DNA of 64,000 nucleotides from Pirellulales bacterium (GCA_016935315.1 JAFGRD010000128.1:43989-107988), one strand, 5' to 3'. Positions 25,602-35,067 are shown, counted from the stretch's first letter. The notes: generated by a model from the sequence alone, not told the origin. Program-made: numbers and translations.

Positions 25602-26711
25602 ATGCAGATCGACAATCGCTCCGTTCGATCCGTGCTTTTCACGTGCAGCGTCGCACTCGGTGCGGCGATGGTCTTCGCCCGCGTTTGCCCGGCCGACGAC
25701 GTCGTCCAGCAAGTCAGTGTTTTCGTCAGCGGCACCGAAGGCTACCACACGTATCGAATCCCCGGCATCGTGGTGACCAACGACGGCACGCTGCTGGCCT
25801 TCTGCGAAGGCCGCAAGACGGGCGGCGGCGATCATGGAGACCTGGACCTGATGCTCCGCCGCAGCACCGACGGCGGCGAGACCTGGCAGCCGATGCAACT
25901 GGTCTACGAAGAGGGCGGTGCCGAGAAGATCACGATCGGCAACCCGTGCCCCGTGGTCGACCGCGACACGGGCACCGTCTGGCTGCCCTTCTGCCGCAAC
26001 AACGACCGCGTGTTCATCACCCGAAGTACCGACGACGGCCAAACCTGGCAGAAACCGGTCGAGATCACCGGCAGTGTCAAGAGACCCGAGTGGGGTTGGT
26101 ACGCCACCGGCCCCGGCCACGGTATCCAACTCCGCACCGGAAGGCTCGTGGTTCCTTGCGACTGCGGCGACGGCAAGGGCTGGGGCGATTGGGACAAGAA
26201 GGGCCGGTCCCTCGTCTTCTACAGCGACGACCACGGCAAGACATGGCAACGCGGCGACATCACCGCGGTGGGCATGAACGAGTGCGAAGTGGTCGAGTTG
26301 GCCGACGAGACACTGCTGCTGAGCATGCGCAACTACTTCGGCAAGAACCAACGGGCGTTTGCCCGCAGCACCGACGGGGGACTGAGCTGGTCGAAGCCGA
26401 AGCATCACGAGCAGGTCTACTGCCCCACCTGTCAGTCGAGCATCCAGCGATACTCGCTGAAGCCGAAAAACGTCCTGCTCTACTCCGGTCCCGGCGGCCC
26501 GGGTCGCAACAACATGACCGTCCGCGCCAGCTATGACGAGGGCGAAACGTGGCCAGTGTCCAAGGTAATCTACTCCGGCTCGGCGGCCTACTCCGACCTG
26601 GTTGTCCTGCCCGACCGGTCGATCGGGTGTCTCTACGAGCGCGACGGTTACGGGAAGATCACCTTCGCACGGTTTTCGCTGGAGTGGCTCAGCGGCGATG
26701 AGAAGCCATAG
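25602..26711 (+). CDS. Secreted sialidase-like exo-glycosidase (BNR/Asp-box)
   Basis: A 369-residue protein with a signal peptide (about 1-30). It has the sialidase N-terminal YRIPGIV motif, whose Arg would bind the carboxylate, and an unusually regular set of five Asp-boxes (STDGGETW, STDDGQTW, SDDHGKTW, STDGGLSW, SYDEGETW) marking a six-bladed propeller. Exo-alpha-sialidases release terminal sialic acids from glycans; many planctomycete relatives act on unknown sugar acids. A strong SD (GGGAGG) precedes the ATG. It is followed by a gene for a NanM-like mutarotase fused to a symporter, which supports a sialic-acid-like substrate. Confidence 0.85.
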   Translation: MQIDNRSVRSVLFTCSVALGAAMVFARVCPADDVVQQVSVFVSGTEGYHTYRIPGIVVTNDGTLLAFCEGRKTGGGDHGDLDLMLRRSTDGGETWQPMQLVYEEGGAEKITIGNPCPVVDRDTGTVWLPFCRNNDRVFITRSTDDGQTWQKPVEITGSVKRPEWGWYATGPGHGIQLRTGRLVVPCDCGDGKGWGDWDKKGRSLVFYSDDHGKTWQRGDITAVGMNECEVVELADETLLLSMRNYFGKNQRAFARSTDGGLSWSKPKHHEQVYCPTCQSSIQRYSLKPKNVLLYSGPGGPGRNNMTVRASYDEGETWPVSKVIYSGSAAYSDLVVLPDRSIGCLYERDGYGKITFARFSLEWLSGDEKP

Positions 26712-26813
26712 TCGTCGGCTTCTTCTTGCCTAAGTGCTCCGACGCGCGTTTGCCGCCGGTCTGCTCACGGCATTCAACCGATTCAACACATTGCACCCTC
26801 GCATAGGCATCGC

Positions 26814-29459
26814 GTGAAGCACGCACTCTTGATACTCGCCGTTATTTCGGCGGGCGGTTCCGCCGCTCTTGCCGAACCGCCGACAACCTCACTGCCGAGC
26901 GAACTTCCGGGTGCGCCGGGCGTCCTCGAATGGAAAGAGCTCCCGCCGCTGCCCGATCCGGAGGGTTTCGCGGGAGCATTCGTCGGGGTGAGCCACGGCG
27001 CGCTGATCGTCGCCGGAGGCGCCAATTTCCCGTACGGCCGGCCCTGGGAGGCCGACGAGAAGAAAAGCACCAAGGTCTGGTACGACCGCGTCTTCGTGCT
27101 GACCGATCCTGAAGCCGAGTGGAGGACCGGCTTCAAGCTCCCGCGGCCGGTCGGATATGGCGTCTCGGTGACGACCGACGACGGGCTGATCTGCCTCGGC
27201 GGAGGCGACGCCGACCGGCATTACGCGGACGTGTTCCGGCTGGCGTGGAAAGACGGCAGGATCGAGATTTCCCGGCTACCGCCCATGCCCGACCGGGCCG
27301 CATTTTTCTGCGGGGCCCGCATCGGCAACACGATCTACGTCGCCGGCGGCAAGGACTGGCCGAAGCCCTACCAGCCTTACGGAAGCCCGGCCTCGCACCT
27401 GCCGGCGACCATGAAGACCTTCTGGTCGCTGGACCTCTCCCGGCAAGACGACCAGCGGAAGTGGGAACAGCTCGAGCCCTGGCCGGGACCGGCACGGATG
27501 CAGTCGGTGGCGGCCGTGCAGGAAGACAAGTTCTACCTGATCGGCGGCGTCGCGCTGGACAACGACCAGCCGGGCGACGACAAGCGGATCTTCCTGGGCG
27601 ACTGCTACGCTTTCGATCCCCCAAGCCGCCGATGGTCGCGGATCGCCAGCCTGCCGCGATTCGCGGCCGCCGCCCCCACTCCGGCCATGCCGTTGGGCCA
27701 GGCGAGCTTCGCGCTGATCGGCGGCGACGAAGGAGTCAATACGTTCCAGAATCTGCGTAGCGTCCATCCCGGATTCCTGCCGGAGATACTCGTTTACCAC
27801 ACGATCACCGACACCTGGACGAGCCGCGGTGCGTATCCGAAGGACCCCGCCGCCGGCGTCTGGCCGCCGGTGACGACCAACACCGCCATCTGGCGCGGCC
27901 GCTACGTGGTGGCCACGGGCGAGGCCCGGCCGGGAATCCGCACGCCAAAGGTCTTTTGGGCCCGGCCCGTCCGTCATCCCCGAGGGTTCGGCTGGGTCGA
28001 TTCCGCCGTCGTGACGGTCTACCTGGGAGCCCTGGTGGCGATGGGCGCCTATTTCTCCCGCCGAGAGAAGAGCACGCACGACTTCTTTCTCGGCGGCCAT
28101 CGCGTCCCCTGGTGGGCGGCCGGCTTGAGCATCTTCGGCACGCAACTCAGCGCCATCACGTTCATGGCGATTCCCGGCAAGGCCTACCACACGGACTGGG
28201 TCTACTTCCTGGGCAACATGATGATTGTGGCCGTGGCGCCGGTGATTGTCTTCCTGTATCTGCCGTTCTTCCGGAGATTGAACGTCACCACGGCCTATGA
28301 GTATCTCGAGCGACGGTTCAACGGGGCGACGCGGCTGCTCGGCAGTGCGGCGTTCGTCTTGTTCCAGCTCGGCCGGATGGGCATCGTGCTCTATCTGCCG
28401 GCCGCGGCACTGTCGGCCGTCACCGGAATCGACGTCTATCTCTGCATCCTCTTGATGGGCGCGTTGGCCACGCTCTACACGGTGCTCGGCGGAATCGAAG
28501 CGGTGATCTGGACCGACGTGCTGCAGGTGATCGTGCTGCTCGGCGGCGCGCTGCTGGCGCTGGTGATCATCACCTTCAGCGTCGAAGGCGGGGTGGCCCG
28601 AATCATCCAGGAAGGGTCCGCCCACGATAAGCTGCGCACGGCCCACGTCACTTGGGACGTCGCCACCGCGGCCCTTTGGGTCGTCTTGCTGGGCAAGCCG
28701 TTTGAAATGCTGGTCTCCTACACGGCCGACCAGACGGTCGTCCAGCGCTACTTGACCACGGCCGACGAGAAGGCCGCCGCGCGGAGTATTTGGACCAACG
28801 CCGTGTTGACGGTCCCCGCCTCGATCGTCTTCTTCAGCCTGGGCACGGCCCTCTGGGCGTTCTACCGGACCCACCCGGCGATGCTCGATCCGGTGGGCAA
28901 GATCGACGAAATCTTCCCTTGGTTCATTGCCCAGCAATTGCCCATGGGCGTGACGGGCCTGGTAATCGCCGGCCTGTTCGCGGCGGCCATGTCGAGCCTC
29001 GACAGCAGCATGAACTCGATGGCCACGGCCATCACTACCGACTTCTATCGACGCGTCAACCCCTACGCGGCCGACTTCCGATGTCTCGCCTTGGCCCGGT
29101 GGCTGACCGTGATCCTGGGAATGCTCGGCACCACGTTGGGGCTGTACATGGCCTGGCTCGACAGCACCTCGATGTGGGACCAGTACAGCAAAATCATCGG
29201 ACTGTTCGGCGGCGGGCTGGCGGGTTTGTTCGCCGCGGGGATCTTCACGCGCCGCGTTACGGCCAGGGGCGCGTTGGTTGGCTTCGCCGGCAGTGCCGTC
29301 TTGCTCTACGGCGTCAAGAGTTATACCTCCGTACACTTCTTTCTCTACCCGACGATCGGTCTGGGCGGCTGCTTCCTGATCGCCTACGTCGCCAGTCTCG
29401 TAATCCCCTCGAAGACTCGCGATCTGCGAGGCCTGACCTGGTTCACGCCGGGTGATTGA
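26814..29459 (+). CDS. NanM-like kelch mutarotase fused to sodium:solute symporter
   Basis: An 881-residue two-part protein. Residues 1-20 are a signal peptide. Residues about 30-385 are a kelch propeller of the cyclically permuted mutarotase/NanM type (repeated GGxxxD-like blades, LIVAGGANFPYGRPWE, IYVAGGKDWPK, FYLIGGVALDN). From about 395 a sodium:solute symporter follows, with FFLGGHRVPWWAAGLSIFGT, GKAYHTDW and LYTVLGGIEAVIWTDVLQ. NanM converts alpha- to beta-N-acetylneuraminate; fused to a transporter it would equilibrate the anomer just before uptake. The start codon is GTG at 26814, chosen for the signal peptide; no good SD. Sialic acid specificity is inference from the neighbours. Confidence 0.85.
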   Translation: MKHALLILAVISAGGSAALAEPPTTSLPSELPGAPGVLEWKELPPLPDPEGFAGAFVGVSHGALIVAGGANFPYGRPWEADEKKSTKVWYDRVFVLTDPEAEWRTGFKLPRPVGYGVSVTTDDGLICLGGGDADRHYADVFRLAWKDGRIEISRLPPMPDRAAFFCGARIGNTIYVAGGKDWPKPYQPYGSPASHLPATMKTFWSLDLSRQDDQRKWEQLEPWPGPARMQSVAAVQEDKFYLIGGVALDNDQPGDDKRIFLGDCYAFDPPSRRWSRIASLPRFAAAAPTPAMPLGQASFALIGGDEGVNTFQNLRSVHPGFLPEILVYHTITDTWTSRGAYPKDPAAGVWPPVTTNTAIWRGRYVVATGEARPGIRTPKVFWARPVRHPRGFGWVDSAVVTVYLGALVAMGAYFSRREKSTHDFFLGGHRVPWWAAGLSIFGTQLSAITFMAIPGKAYHTDWVYFLGNMMIVAVAPVIVFLYLPFFRRLNVTTAYEYLERRFNGATRLLGSAAFVLFQLGRMGIVLYLPAAALSAVTGIDVYLCILLMGALATLYTVLGGIEAVIWTDVLQVIVLLGGALLALVIITFSVEGGVARIIQEGSAHDKLRTAHVTWDVATAALWVVLLGKPFEMLVSYTADQTVVQRYLTTADEKAAARSIWTNAVLTVPASIVFFSLGTALWAFYRTHPAMLDPVGKIDEIFPWFIAQQLPMGVTGLVIAGLFAAAMSSLDSSMNSMATAITTDFYRRVNPYAADFRCLALARWLTVILGMLGTTLGLYMAWLDSTSMWDQYSKIIGLFGGGLAGLFAAGIFTRRVTARGALVGFAGSAVLLYGVKSYTSVHFFLYPTIGLGGCFLIAYVASLVIPSKTRDLRGLTWFTPGD

Positions 29460-29484
29460 CCGCCGAACGAGTGCCGACTATATT
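29456..29484 (+). promoter_or_regulatory. Promoter of the SMP-30 family gene
   Basis: -35 TTGACC (29456-29461) overlaps the stop codon of the upstream symporter fusion; after a 17-bp spacer comes -10 TATATT (29479-29484, five of six). The leader of about 85 bases ends in GGGAGG before the ATG at 29575. Confidence 0.65.
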
Positions 29485-29574
29485 GTTGATGCGGCCGCCG
29501 GAGCCTTCCGGCCACGCGCCAGGGTCCCGGCGCCAAATGAAAAAAACGCCTTCGCTACCGTGGGAGGAAGACTG

Positions 29575-30630
29575 ATGTGTATCCGTTTCGCCGTTGCCGG
29601 TCTTGCCGGATGTCTCATGATCGCCGGTGCGCTTCTTGGCCAAGAGGCGTGCCCACCGCTGGCCTCGCCCCAACTGCTGGCGAAGCTGCCCGACATCTGC
29701 CCCACGCCCGACGGCATGGCCCTGGACGCCGAGGGAAACGTCTTCCTGGCGTGTCCCAACTACGGCGACCAGACGCATCCGGCCCTGTTGATGAAGATCG
29801 ACCGGCAGAACCGCGTGCGGCTGTTCGACCGGGTGCCGGTCCACCCGGAGACCGGCGTCGCCTGCCCCATGGGAATCGATTTCGGTCCCGACGGCGATCT
29901 CTACATTGCCGATAACCAGGGCTGGGTCAAGCCGAACAACCTCGGGCGCGTTCTGCGGATGAAGATCCGCGACGGTCGCCCTGCCGGGTGCTCGGTCGTC
30001 GCCCGCGGGCTGAGTCATCCCAACGGAGTGCGGGTACACCAAGGGCACGTCTACGTCACGCACAGCATGTTGCTGAAGAAAGGCGAGGAGCCGTTGATCA
30101 GCGGCGTGTATCGGTTCGCCGTCAACGACCTGGGCGTTCGCGTGACCAACTCGTTGAAAGACAAGAACCTGTTGGCGACGTTTACGACGCTCAATCCCGA
30201 CGTGCAATACGGCGCCGACGGGCTGGCCTTCGACAGCCAGGGCAACCTCTTCGTCGGCAACTTCGGCGACGCCACACTGCACAAGATCATCTTCGACGCC
30301 GCCGGCAACGTGGCCTCGAACACTCGCTGGGTCAAGCATGAGTGCATTAAGAGCATCGACGGCATCTGTATCGATCGGCAAGACAACGTCTACGTGGCCG
30401 ACTTCTCGAACAATGCCATCTGCGTCGTCTCCCCCGATAAGAAGGTGCAGGTATTGGCCCGGAGTCCGGATTGCGACGGCTCCGGGGGCGGGCTGGACCA
30501 GCCGGGCGAGCCGCTGGTGCGAGGGCGCGAAGTGATTGTATCGAACTTCGACATGGTCACCGGCCCCGACAAGCGCAACTCGGGCCACGACTACCCCTAT
30601 ACCCTCTCGGTCATCAAGCTCGACCGGTAG
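29575..30630 (+). CDS. Secreted SMP-30/gluconolactonase-like beta-propeller protein
   Basis: A 351-residue protein with a signal peptide (about 1-23). Repeats such as PTPDGMALDAEGNVFLAC, PMGIDFGPDGDLYIADNQG, YGADGLAFDSQGNLFVGNFG and IDGICIDRQDNVYVADFS mark an SMP-30/LRE-type six-bladed propeller. Family members are lactonases or esterases that use a divalent metal; sugar lactone hydrolysis is the usual guess. It has its own promoter and strong SD, and follows the NanM-symporter gene, so it may serve the same sugar pathway. It converges on the gene at 30677. Confidence 0.8.
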   Translation: MCIRFAVAGLAGCLMIAGALLGQEACPPLASPQLLAKLPDICPTPDGMALDAEGNVFLACPNYGDQTHPALLMKIDRQNRVRLFDRVPVHPETGVACPMGIDFGPDGDLYIADNQGWVKPNNLGRVLRMKIRDGRPAGCSVVARGLSHPNGVRVHQGHVYVTHSMLLKKGEEPLISGVYRFAVNDLGVRVTNSLKDKNLLATFTTLNPDVQYGADGLAFDSQGNLFVGNFGDATLHKIIFDAAGNVASNTRWVKHECIKSIDGICIDRQDNVYVADFSNNAICVVSPDKKVQVLARSPDCDGSGGGLDQPGEPLVRGREVIVSNFDMVTGPDKRNSGHDYPYTLSVIKLDR

Positions 30631-30676
30631 GGGCCTGTCAACAGAACGAGCCGGGGCCGGAAAGACACAACACGGG

Positions 30677-31459
30677 TTAGCGCGGGGCGACTTCCCGGAT
30701 GCGAAATCGCGAGAACCGCGCCCAGTGCTCGGCGTCGGCCGAACCGTTGTACGTTTGCAGACAGACGTTGGCCTTGCCTTTGCCCGGCGAGTCGCACTTA
30801 CCGGCCTCCTTCCAAGCCCCCTTGCCGTCGGGTCGATACAGCCCGGTAACCTGGTTGCCGGTGATCTGAAGGCGGAGTTGCACCGAGGCGCTTTCCAGCG
30901 GGAGAATGACAATGGTCCGCGTGCGGTCGGCCTCTTCGCGACCCATCACGATCGAGACCTTACCGTCGACGAGCTCCTTGACCAGCTTCACCATGTGGGC
31001 GTCGTCATAGTACCAGGTGATGCCCAACTGCTCCCATCGCTCGGTCGGCCGATTCGACACCGTGACGTCCAGAGCCAGCGTTTTGGCCGCGCTCTCCGGG
31101 ATTTCCCGGGCAAGCAGGTTCTTGGCGTTGTTGGCGCCGCCCCACATGTTGCCCGGCTGCGTGCGGATTTGCAGTGCGCCGTCGGCGAGGCGCCACGCCT
31201 GGCGATCCTCGCGGATCCACCTCCATCCCTCGGCCAGCTTGTCCGCGAAGTCGTCGGCGAACAACACCCGCCCGCCTTCGGCCGCTTCGCCCTGGGCGGT
31301 CTGCCGCCCGGTCGCATCGCCCTGCTCGGCGCCCTTGGTTTCCAGCCCGGCGGCAGTCCAAACCGCCAGCCAGGTTGCTCCGAAGGCCGCGACCTGGAAA
31401 CATCGCACGGCTCGGCTCTGTCGACGTCGGTGGAGCGTGATCTTCGTTATCGATTCCAT
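30677..31459 (-). CDS. Secreted beta-sandwich protein (DUF1080/DUF1349-like), unknown function
   Basis: A 260-residue exported protein, with a basic N-terminus (MESITKITLHRRRQSR), a hydrophobic stretch (about 20-36) and a mature region from about 55 on: VLFADDFADKLAEGWRWIRED, GALQIRTQPGNMW, WEQLGITWYYDDAHMVKLVKE and HWARFSRFRI. This is the pattern of concanavalin-like beta-sandwich domains such as DUF1080 or DUF1349, often found on sugar-acting proteins. The start at 31459 has GGGAG 8-12 bases upstream. Catalytic residues cannot be assigned. It stands alone between SMP-30 and the DUF1573 gene. Confidence 0.65.
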   Translation of the reverse strand: MESITKITLHRRRQSRAVRCFQVAAFGATWLAVWTAAGLETKGAEQGDATGRQTAQGEAAEGGRVLFADDFADKLAEGWRWIREDRQAWRLADGALQIRTQPGNMWGGANNAKNLLAREIPESAAKTLALDVTVSNRPTERWEQLGITWYYDDAHMVKLVKELVDGKVSIVMGREEADRTRTIVILPLESASVQLRLQITGNQVTGLYRPDGKGAWKEAGKCDSPGKGKANVCLQTYNGSADAEHWARFSRFRIREVAPR

Positions 31460-31568
31460 GGCTCGTTTCTCCCGTGGCTCGAGGTTCTCTACAAGATAGC
31501 TGCGCCGCAACGCGGATGCAATCGCCGGGGCGTGTCCGCATGGTTCCCCGGCGCATCGAAACTCGTTC

Positions 31569-32588
31569 TCAAGACGATTCCGAACGTGGAGCGGTCACGC
31601 GGACGTGGACCGGCACTTCGAGCACCTTGCCGGCGGGTAGATCGGTTTCGATGCGGATCGTCTCGTCCACTTCTTCCGCCGTCGTGCCGGCGGTGAACGA
31701 GACTTGAATCAGGTAGGAGCTTTCGCCGGCCGCCTTGACGTCGTACCTGAAACGCTGATCCTTGGGATACATGCCCTCGATGCGAAACGGCTTCCTGGCC
31801 TGCACAAACAGCCGCATGGTGGCTGTCTTCCCCACCTCGGCCGCGCCCGTCAGGGGGGAGGGCTGCACGGTAATCGTCGGCACCACGTCGCCTTCAACCG
31901 TCACCGGGACCCGAGCCGCCCGCGGGTCGGGATCGTTCGTAACCAGGACCAGATGCTCCCGGAGATATCCCACCGGGGCCGTGTCCTTCAGGGTCACGGC
32001 CAACTCGTAGGTGACGCGTCCGACGCCCCGATGCGTTTCGACGACCTTCGGCTCAAGGTACGGATTGGCGCTCTCGACCTTCACGATCTGCCAGTCGGAT
32101 CGGCCGGCGTAGTCGACGGTCACCTTTTGCAGCGAACTGGTCCCCTGGGCGACCGAGGCGAAGCGCACCTCTCCGGGCTGGACGACGACGTCGCGGCGGA
32201 TGTAGGCGTGGATGTGGAGTTGGACCTCGGCGGAAAACTGCCCGGCGAACACCACGTTCAGCGTGGCGTCCTTCTGCCCGTAGAAGGACCGCGTATCCAG
32301 CTCCGCGACGATTTCGGCTTTCTCCCAGGTTTTCAGCGTCCGCTTGTCGACTCTCGGGGTGGTGCAACCGCAGGTGGAGCTGATCGAGGCGATGTGCATG
32401 TCCTCTTCGTAAATGTTCTCGACCACGAAGCGATGTTCGGCTTTCGCGCCGCGGGCCACCGTGCCGAAGTCGTGCGTGGTGTGGTCGAGCATTTTTTGGG
32501 CCCATTGCTGGCCGAAACCGATGGTGCCGGCCGACGACAGCAACAACCACACCGCCCACTGGATTCGCATCCGACTTCCGTGTTTCAT
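31569..32588 (-). CDS. Secreted DUF1573 protein
   Basis: A 339-residue protein with a signal peptide (about 1-27) and a DUF1573 domain after it: DHTTHDFGTVARGAKAEHRF and the STCGCTTP metal- or disulfide-like motif (about 80-87), followed by Ig/ASPM-like beta repeats (AELDTRSFYGQKDATLNVVF, VTNDPDP). DUF1573 proteins are widespread and numerous in planctomycetes and Bacteroidetes, with unknown role. An SD (AGGA) precedes the ATG at 32588; the frame extends slightly further upstream without support. The gene is downstream of the corrinoid gene but may be a separate unit. Confidence 0.85.
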   Translation of the reverse strand: MKHGSRMRIQWAVWLLLSSAGTIGFGQQWAQKMLDHTTHDFGTVARGAKAEHRFVVENIYEEDMHIASISSTCGCTTPRVDKRTLKTWEKAEIVAELDTRSFYGQKDATLNVVFAGQFSAEVQLHIHAYIRRDVVVQPGEVRFASVAQGTSSLQKVTVDYAGRSDWQIVKVESANPYLEPKVVETHRGVGRVTYELAVTLKDTAPVGYLREHLVLVTNDPDPRAARVPVTVEGDVVPTITVQPSPLTGAAEVGKTATMRLFVQARKPFRIEGMYPKDQRFRYDVKAAGESSYLIQVSFTAGTTAEEVDETIRIETDLPAGKVLEVPVHVRVTAPRSESS

Positions 32589-32638
32589 GGGAATTTCCTG
32601 CAACGCAGTCAAACGAACGCATTGAAATGGAGCAAGGG

Positions 32639-33277
32639 CTACGAGAGCCCCACGGCCTGTTGGGCAAACTTGGCCCCGTCGACCGCTGTCTTTCCGTAGA
32701 AGTCACAGCCGGCGCTCTCTCGCAACAGGTCGCTGGCGGCCGCGCCGCCGACCATCAGCGAGACGCTTTCTCGCAGACCCGCCTCCCGGATGGCCTCGAC
32801 GGTGGCCACGACCGATTTGAAGCAGGTGGTCAGCAGCACGCTCATCCCGACCACGGCGGGCTGGTGCTGGCGAACGGCCTCGACGAACTTCTCCGGCGGC
32901 ACGTCCACACCCAGGTCGATCACCTCGAATCCCATGCCGCGAAGCATCAAGATCACGATGTCCTTGCCGATGTCGTGTACGTCGTGATGCACGGAGCCCA
33001 TCACGATCTTGCCGCCCGATTCGACCTCCGCCTCGCCCTCCAGCAGCGGGGCCAACTCGCCGACGACGCTCTTCATGATCATTCCGCCGAACATCAGCTC
33101 CGGAATGAAGCACTCGCCCCGGGCGAACCGCTCTCCCAGCTCGGCCATGCCGCGATTGCACTCGGCCACGATCTGGGCGGCCGGGACCCCCGCGTCGAGC
33201 CGCTCTTTCACCAGTGCCTTGACTTTGTCTTCGGAACACCCGGCCAGTGCATCCGCCAGGCTGTGGTCTTCACTCAT
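32639..33277 (-). CDS. Corrinoid (B12-binding) methyltransferase carrier protein
   Basis: A 212-residue protein of the MtaC/MtbC/MtmC kind, which carries a methyl group on cobalt between two methyltransferases. An N-terminal helical cap (about 1-85) with FIPELMFGGMIMK precedes a Rossmann B12 domain with the DVHDIGK signature (99-105; His101 is the lower cobalt ligand), SVLLTT and VGGAAASD. Just upstream are a 56-residue protein and a UroD/MtaA-like methyltransferase, a usual arrangement. The methyl donor is unknown; candidates in the family include methanol, methylamines, glycine betaine and methoxy aromatics. Confidence 0.92.
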   Translation of the reverse strand: MSEDHSLADALAGCSEDKVKALVKERLDAGVPAAQIVAECNRGMAELGERFARGECFIPELMFGGMIMKSVVGELAPLLEGEAEVESGGKIVMGSVHHDVHDIGKDIVILMLRGMGFEVIDLGVDVPPEKFVEAVRQHQPAVVGMSVLLTTCFKSVVATVEAIREAGLRESVSLMVGGAAASDLLRESAGCDFYGKTAVDGAKFAQQAVGLS

Positions 33278-33405
33278 CAGATGGATTCCCTTTCAGATGT
33301 CCAATCAGAACCTCGCTGGAAGTCAGCCGGCGGGGCCTTCAGGCGCGCCGGCCTTGATGACCGTCAAACGGTTTTGCCAGAGTCTCCTGAATTCTCTTAC
33401 GAGCC

Positions 33406-33576
33406 CTAGAAGGAGAGGAGGCACTGCCAGATGTACAGATAACCCAGTGCGTCGACGTCCTCCCAGACTCTCTTGACCAGTTCCTGATCCCCAGAGATCT
33501 TGGGCAGTTCCTTGCGTTTCTCGTCCCAGGGGATACAGACCCCCGGCTCGATCTTCCGTTTCTCTTGTTCAGACAT
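33406..33576 (-). CDS. 56-residue protein in the corrinoid methyltransferase module
   Basis: A short ORF, MSEQEKRKIEPGVCIPW with the C-terminal GYLYIWQCLLSF, between the UroD-like and corrinoid genes on the same strand. An in-frame ATG also exists at 33582, but GGAG lies eight bases before the ATG at 33576, so that one is preferred. It is acidic-basic mixed with an aromatic, hydrophobic tail containing one Cys, plus one Cys near the N-terminus. It is not recognised from any family I can name. The SD, strand and position between two partner genes support it as real; it could be a subunit or assembly factor. Confidence 0.6.
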   Translation of the reverse strand: MSEQEKRKIEPGVCIPWDEKRKELPKISGDQELVKRVWEDVDALGYLYIWQCLLSF

Positions 33577-33656
33577 CGCCATGGCTCCGTCGAGTGTGGT
33601 CGTCGGGCAACGGGGCCTACGGCCGCTGCTGTTTGGGCCGTGGGCCGGGCACCGGG

Positions 33657-34853
33657 TCAATAGACGCCGTACTCCCGCGTGAATTCGGTCATCGCCCGGA
33701 GGTTTTCCACTTTCGTGTCGTCTTGCATGATCGCGCTGGCGTCCATGATGTATCCGCCGTCGCCGGCCACGCCGTCGATCACGCGCTTGCAGCAGTCGCG
33801 GACGTCGTCCTTCGTGCCGAAGGCCAGCAGGTCGTTGGGAATGCCGCCGCTGAGGCAAAACTTGTGCCCCACGGCCTTATGGACCTCGAAGATGTCGCCC
33901 CGGTCGACGTGATAGACGATGCTCAAGTCGGGCAGCTCGGCGATGTACTTCAGGTTCGGGTTCCATTCTCCCTCGGCGTAGAACAGCGTCTGGATTCCTC
34001 GCTCCCACAGGCCCTCGATGATCTGCTTTAGCGTGGGCCAGTAGAACCTCTCGAACTGATCCGGCGAGAGGAAGGGCACGCAGCCGCGGTGCATCCACAG
34101 CCCGACCGGTACGTTGCGATCGGGATCGGCCCCGCCGGCGGCCACGTGCAGCAGATGCGGCGCCAGGGCTTCGCAGGCGGCCAGCACCTTGTCGGGCTGC
34201 TGGAACATGTCTATGCAAAGTCCCTTATAGCCGCGAAGCTTATCGGCAATGATGTCGAACGGCGCCTTGAGGATGCCCGATATGGCCGAGACGGTCCCCG
34301 ATTCACTTCGCAACAACGCCGCCTGCGTGCCGAAACCGTGGAAGTAGTTCATCATCGCCATCCCGCCCTTGACGAAGGACAGGTTGTTGCGATACGAGGT
34401 GGGCTCGCCCATCGGACTGACGTCGCCGGAAACCCGGGGTAGCCAGACGTTGAACAAGTAGCCGGTCGGGTCCTCGATCAGCGCGTCGTACTCGTCCGGC
34501 CGCATCCAGGCATTGTCTTCGGGTGGTTCGAGGTACTGGAAGGCTGTGTCGGGGGGCAATTCGATGCCGGGCACGGCGTAATACTTCAGGCCGATCGCCT
34601 TGACCAGTCCGCTCCACACGTAGACCATGTTGCCCACGGTCGCGTCCCAATCGAAATCGGCCGCGCACTTCCGCGCGGCCGCAAACGCCTTCTCGTAGTC
34701 GTGGGTAACCTCCTGGTCCGTATACCCGGCATACTTGGCGGTGAACTCGGCCACGAACGGCCGGATGGGGACCTTGTCCGGCTTCTCGTTCCGCATCGCC
34801 GTCGTGTAACGCTTCAGCCGCTCGGCGTAGCGCTGTTCCATCTCGGCGGACAT
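33657..34853 (-). CDS. Uroporphyrinogen decarboxylase-family methyltransferase (MtaA/MtbA-like)
   Basis: A 398-residue protein of the UroD fold. Members that sit beside corrinoid proteins move the methyl group from the corrinoid to an acceptor such as a thiol or tetrahydrofolate, or donate to it. RNEKPDKVPIRPF near the N-terminus, LWMHRGCVPFLSPDQFERFYWP in the middle and LSGGIPNDLLAFGT with IMDASAIMQDD near the C-terminus fit this group. The ATG at 34853 has a GAGGAA SD and is well downstream of the start of the open frame (35129). With the adjacent small protein and corrinoid gene, it makes one module. Confidence 0.85.
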   Translation of the reverse strand: MSAEMEQRYAERLKRYTTAMRNEKPDKVPIRPFVAEFTAKYAGYTDQEVTHDYEKAFAAARKCAADFDWDATVGNMVYVWSGLVKAIGLKYYAVPGIELPPDTAFQYLEPPEDNAWMRPDEYDALIEDPTGYLFNVWLPRVSGDVSPMGEPTSYRNNLSFVKGGMAMMNYFHGFGTQAALLRSESGTVSAISGILKAPFDIIADKLRGYKGLCIDMFQQPDKVLAACEALAPHLLHVAAGGADPDRNVPVGLWMHRGCVPFLSPDQFERFYWPTLKQIIEGLWERGIQTLFYAEGEWNPNLKYIAELPDLSIVYHVDRGDIFEVHKAVGHKFCLSGGIPNDLLAFGTKDDVRDCCKRVIDGVAGDGGYIMDASAIMQDDTKVENLRAMTEFTREYGVY

Positions 34854-35067
34854 GGGGCATTCTTCCTCGCTCGGGGGGGGAGGTGACCAGGTAGACTCTG
34901 CCGCGCTTCGGTGCCGGTGGGCTCCACCGAGCGGATAGGCTACCGCAGTTCGCCGATCGATACAAGGGGGGGTTGTTGCCGCTTCGGCTCTCGTCCGACC
35001 CACCCCGAGACATGGCTTGCCACGGCCTTCTTCGCGGAGCGGTTTTGCCGCGCGGCCCGAACCAGAG

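Noticed and set aside
27276..29336. 686-codon minus-strand frame
   Set aside because: Antisense to the NanM-symporter fusion; its His/Arg/Gly/Asp-rich translation is not protein-like.
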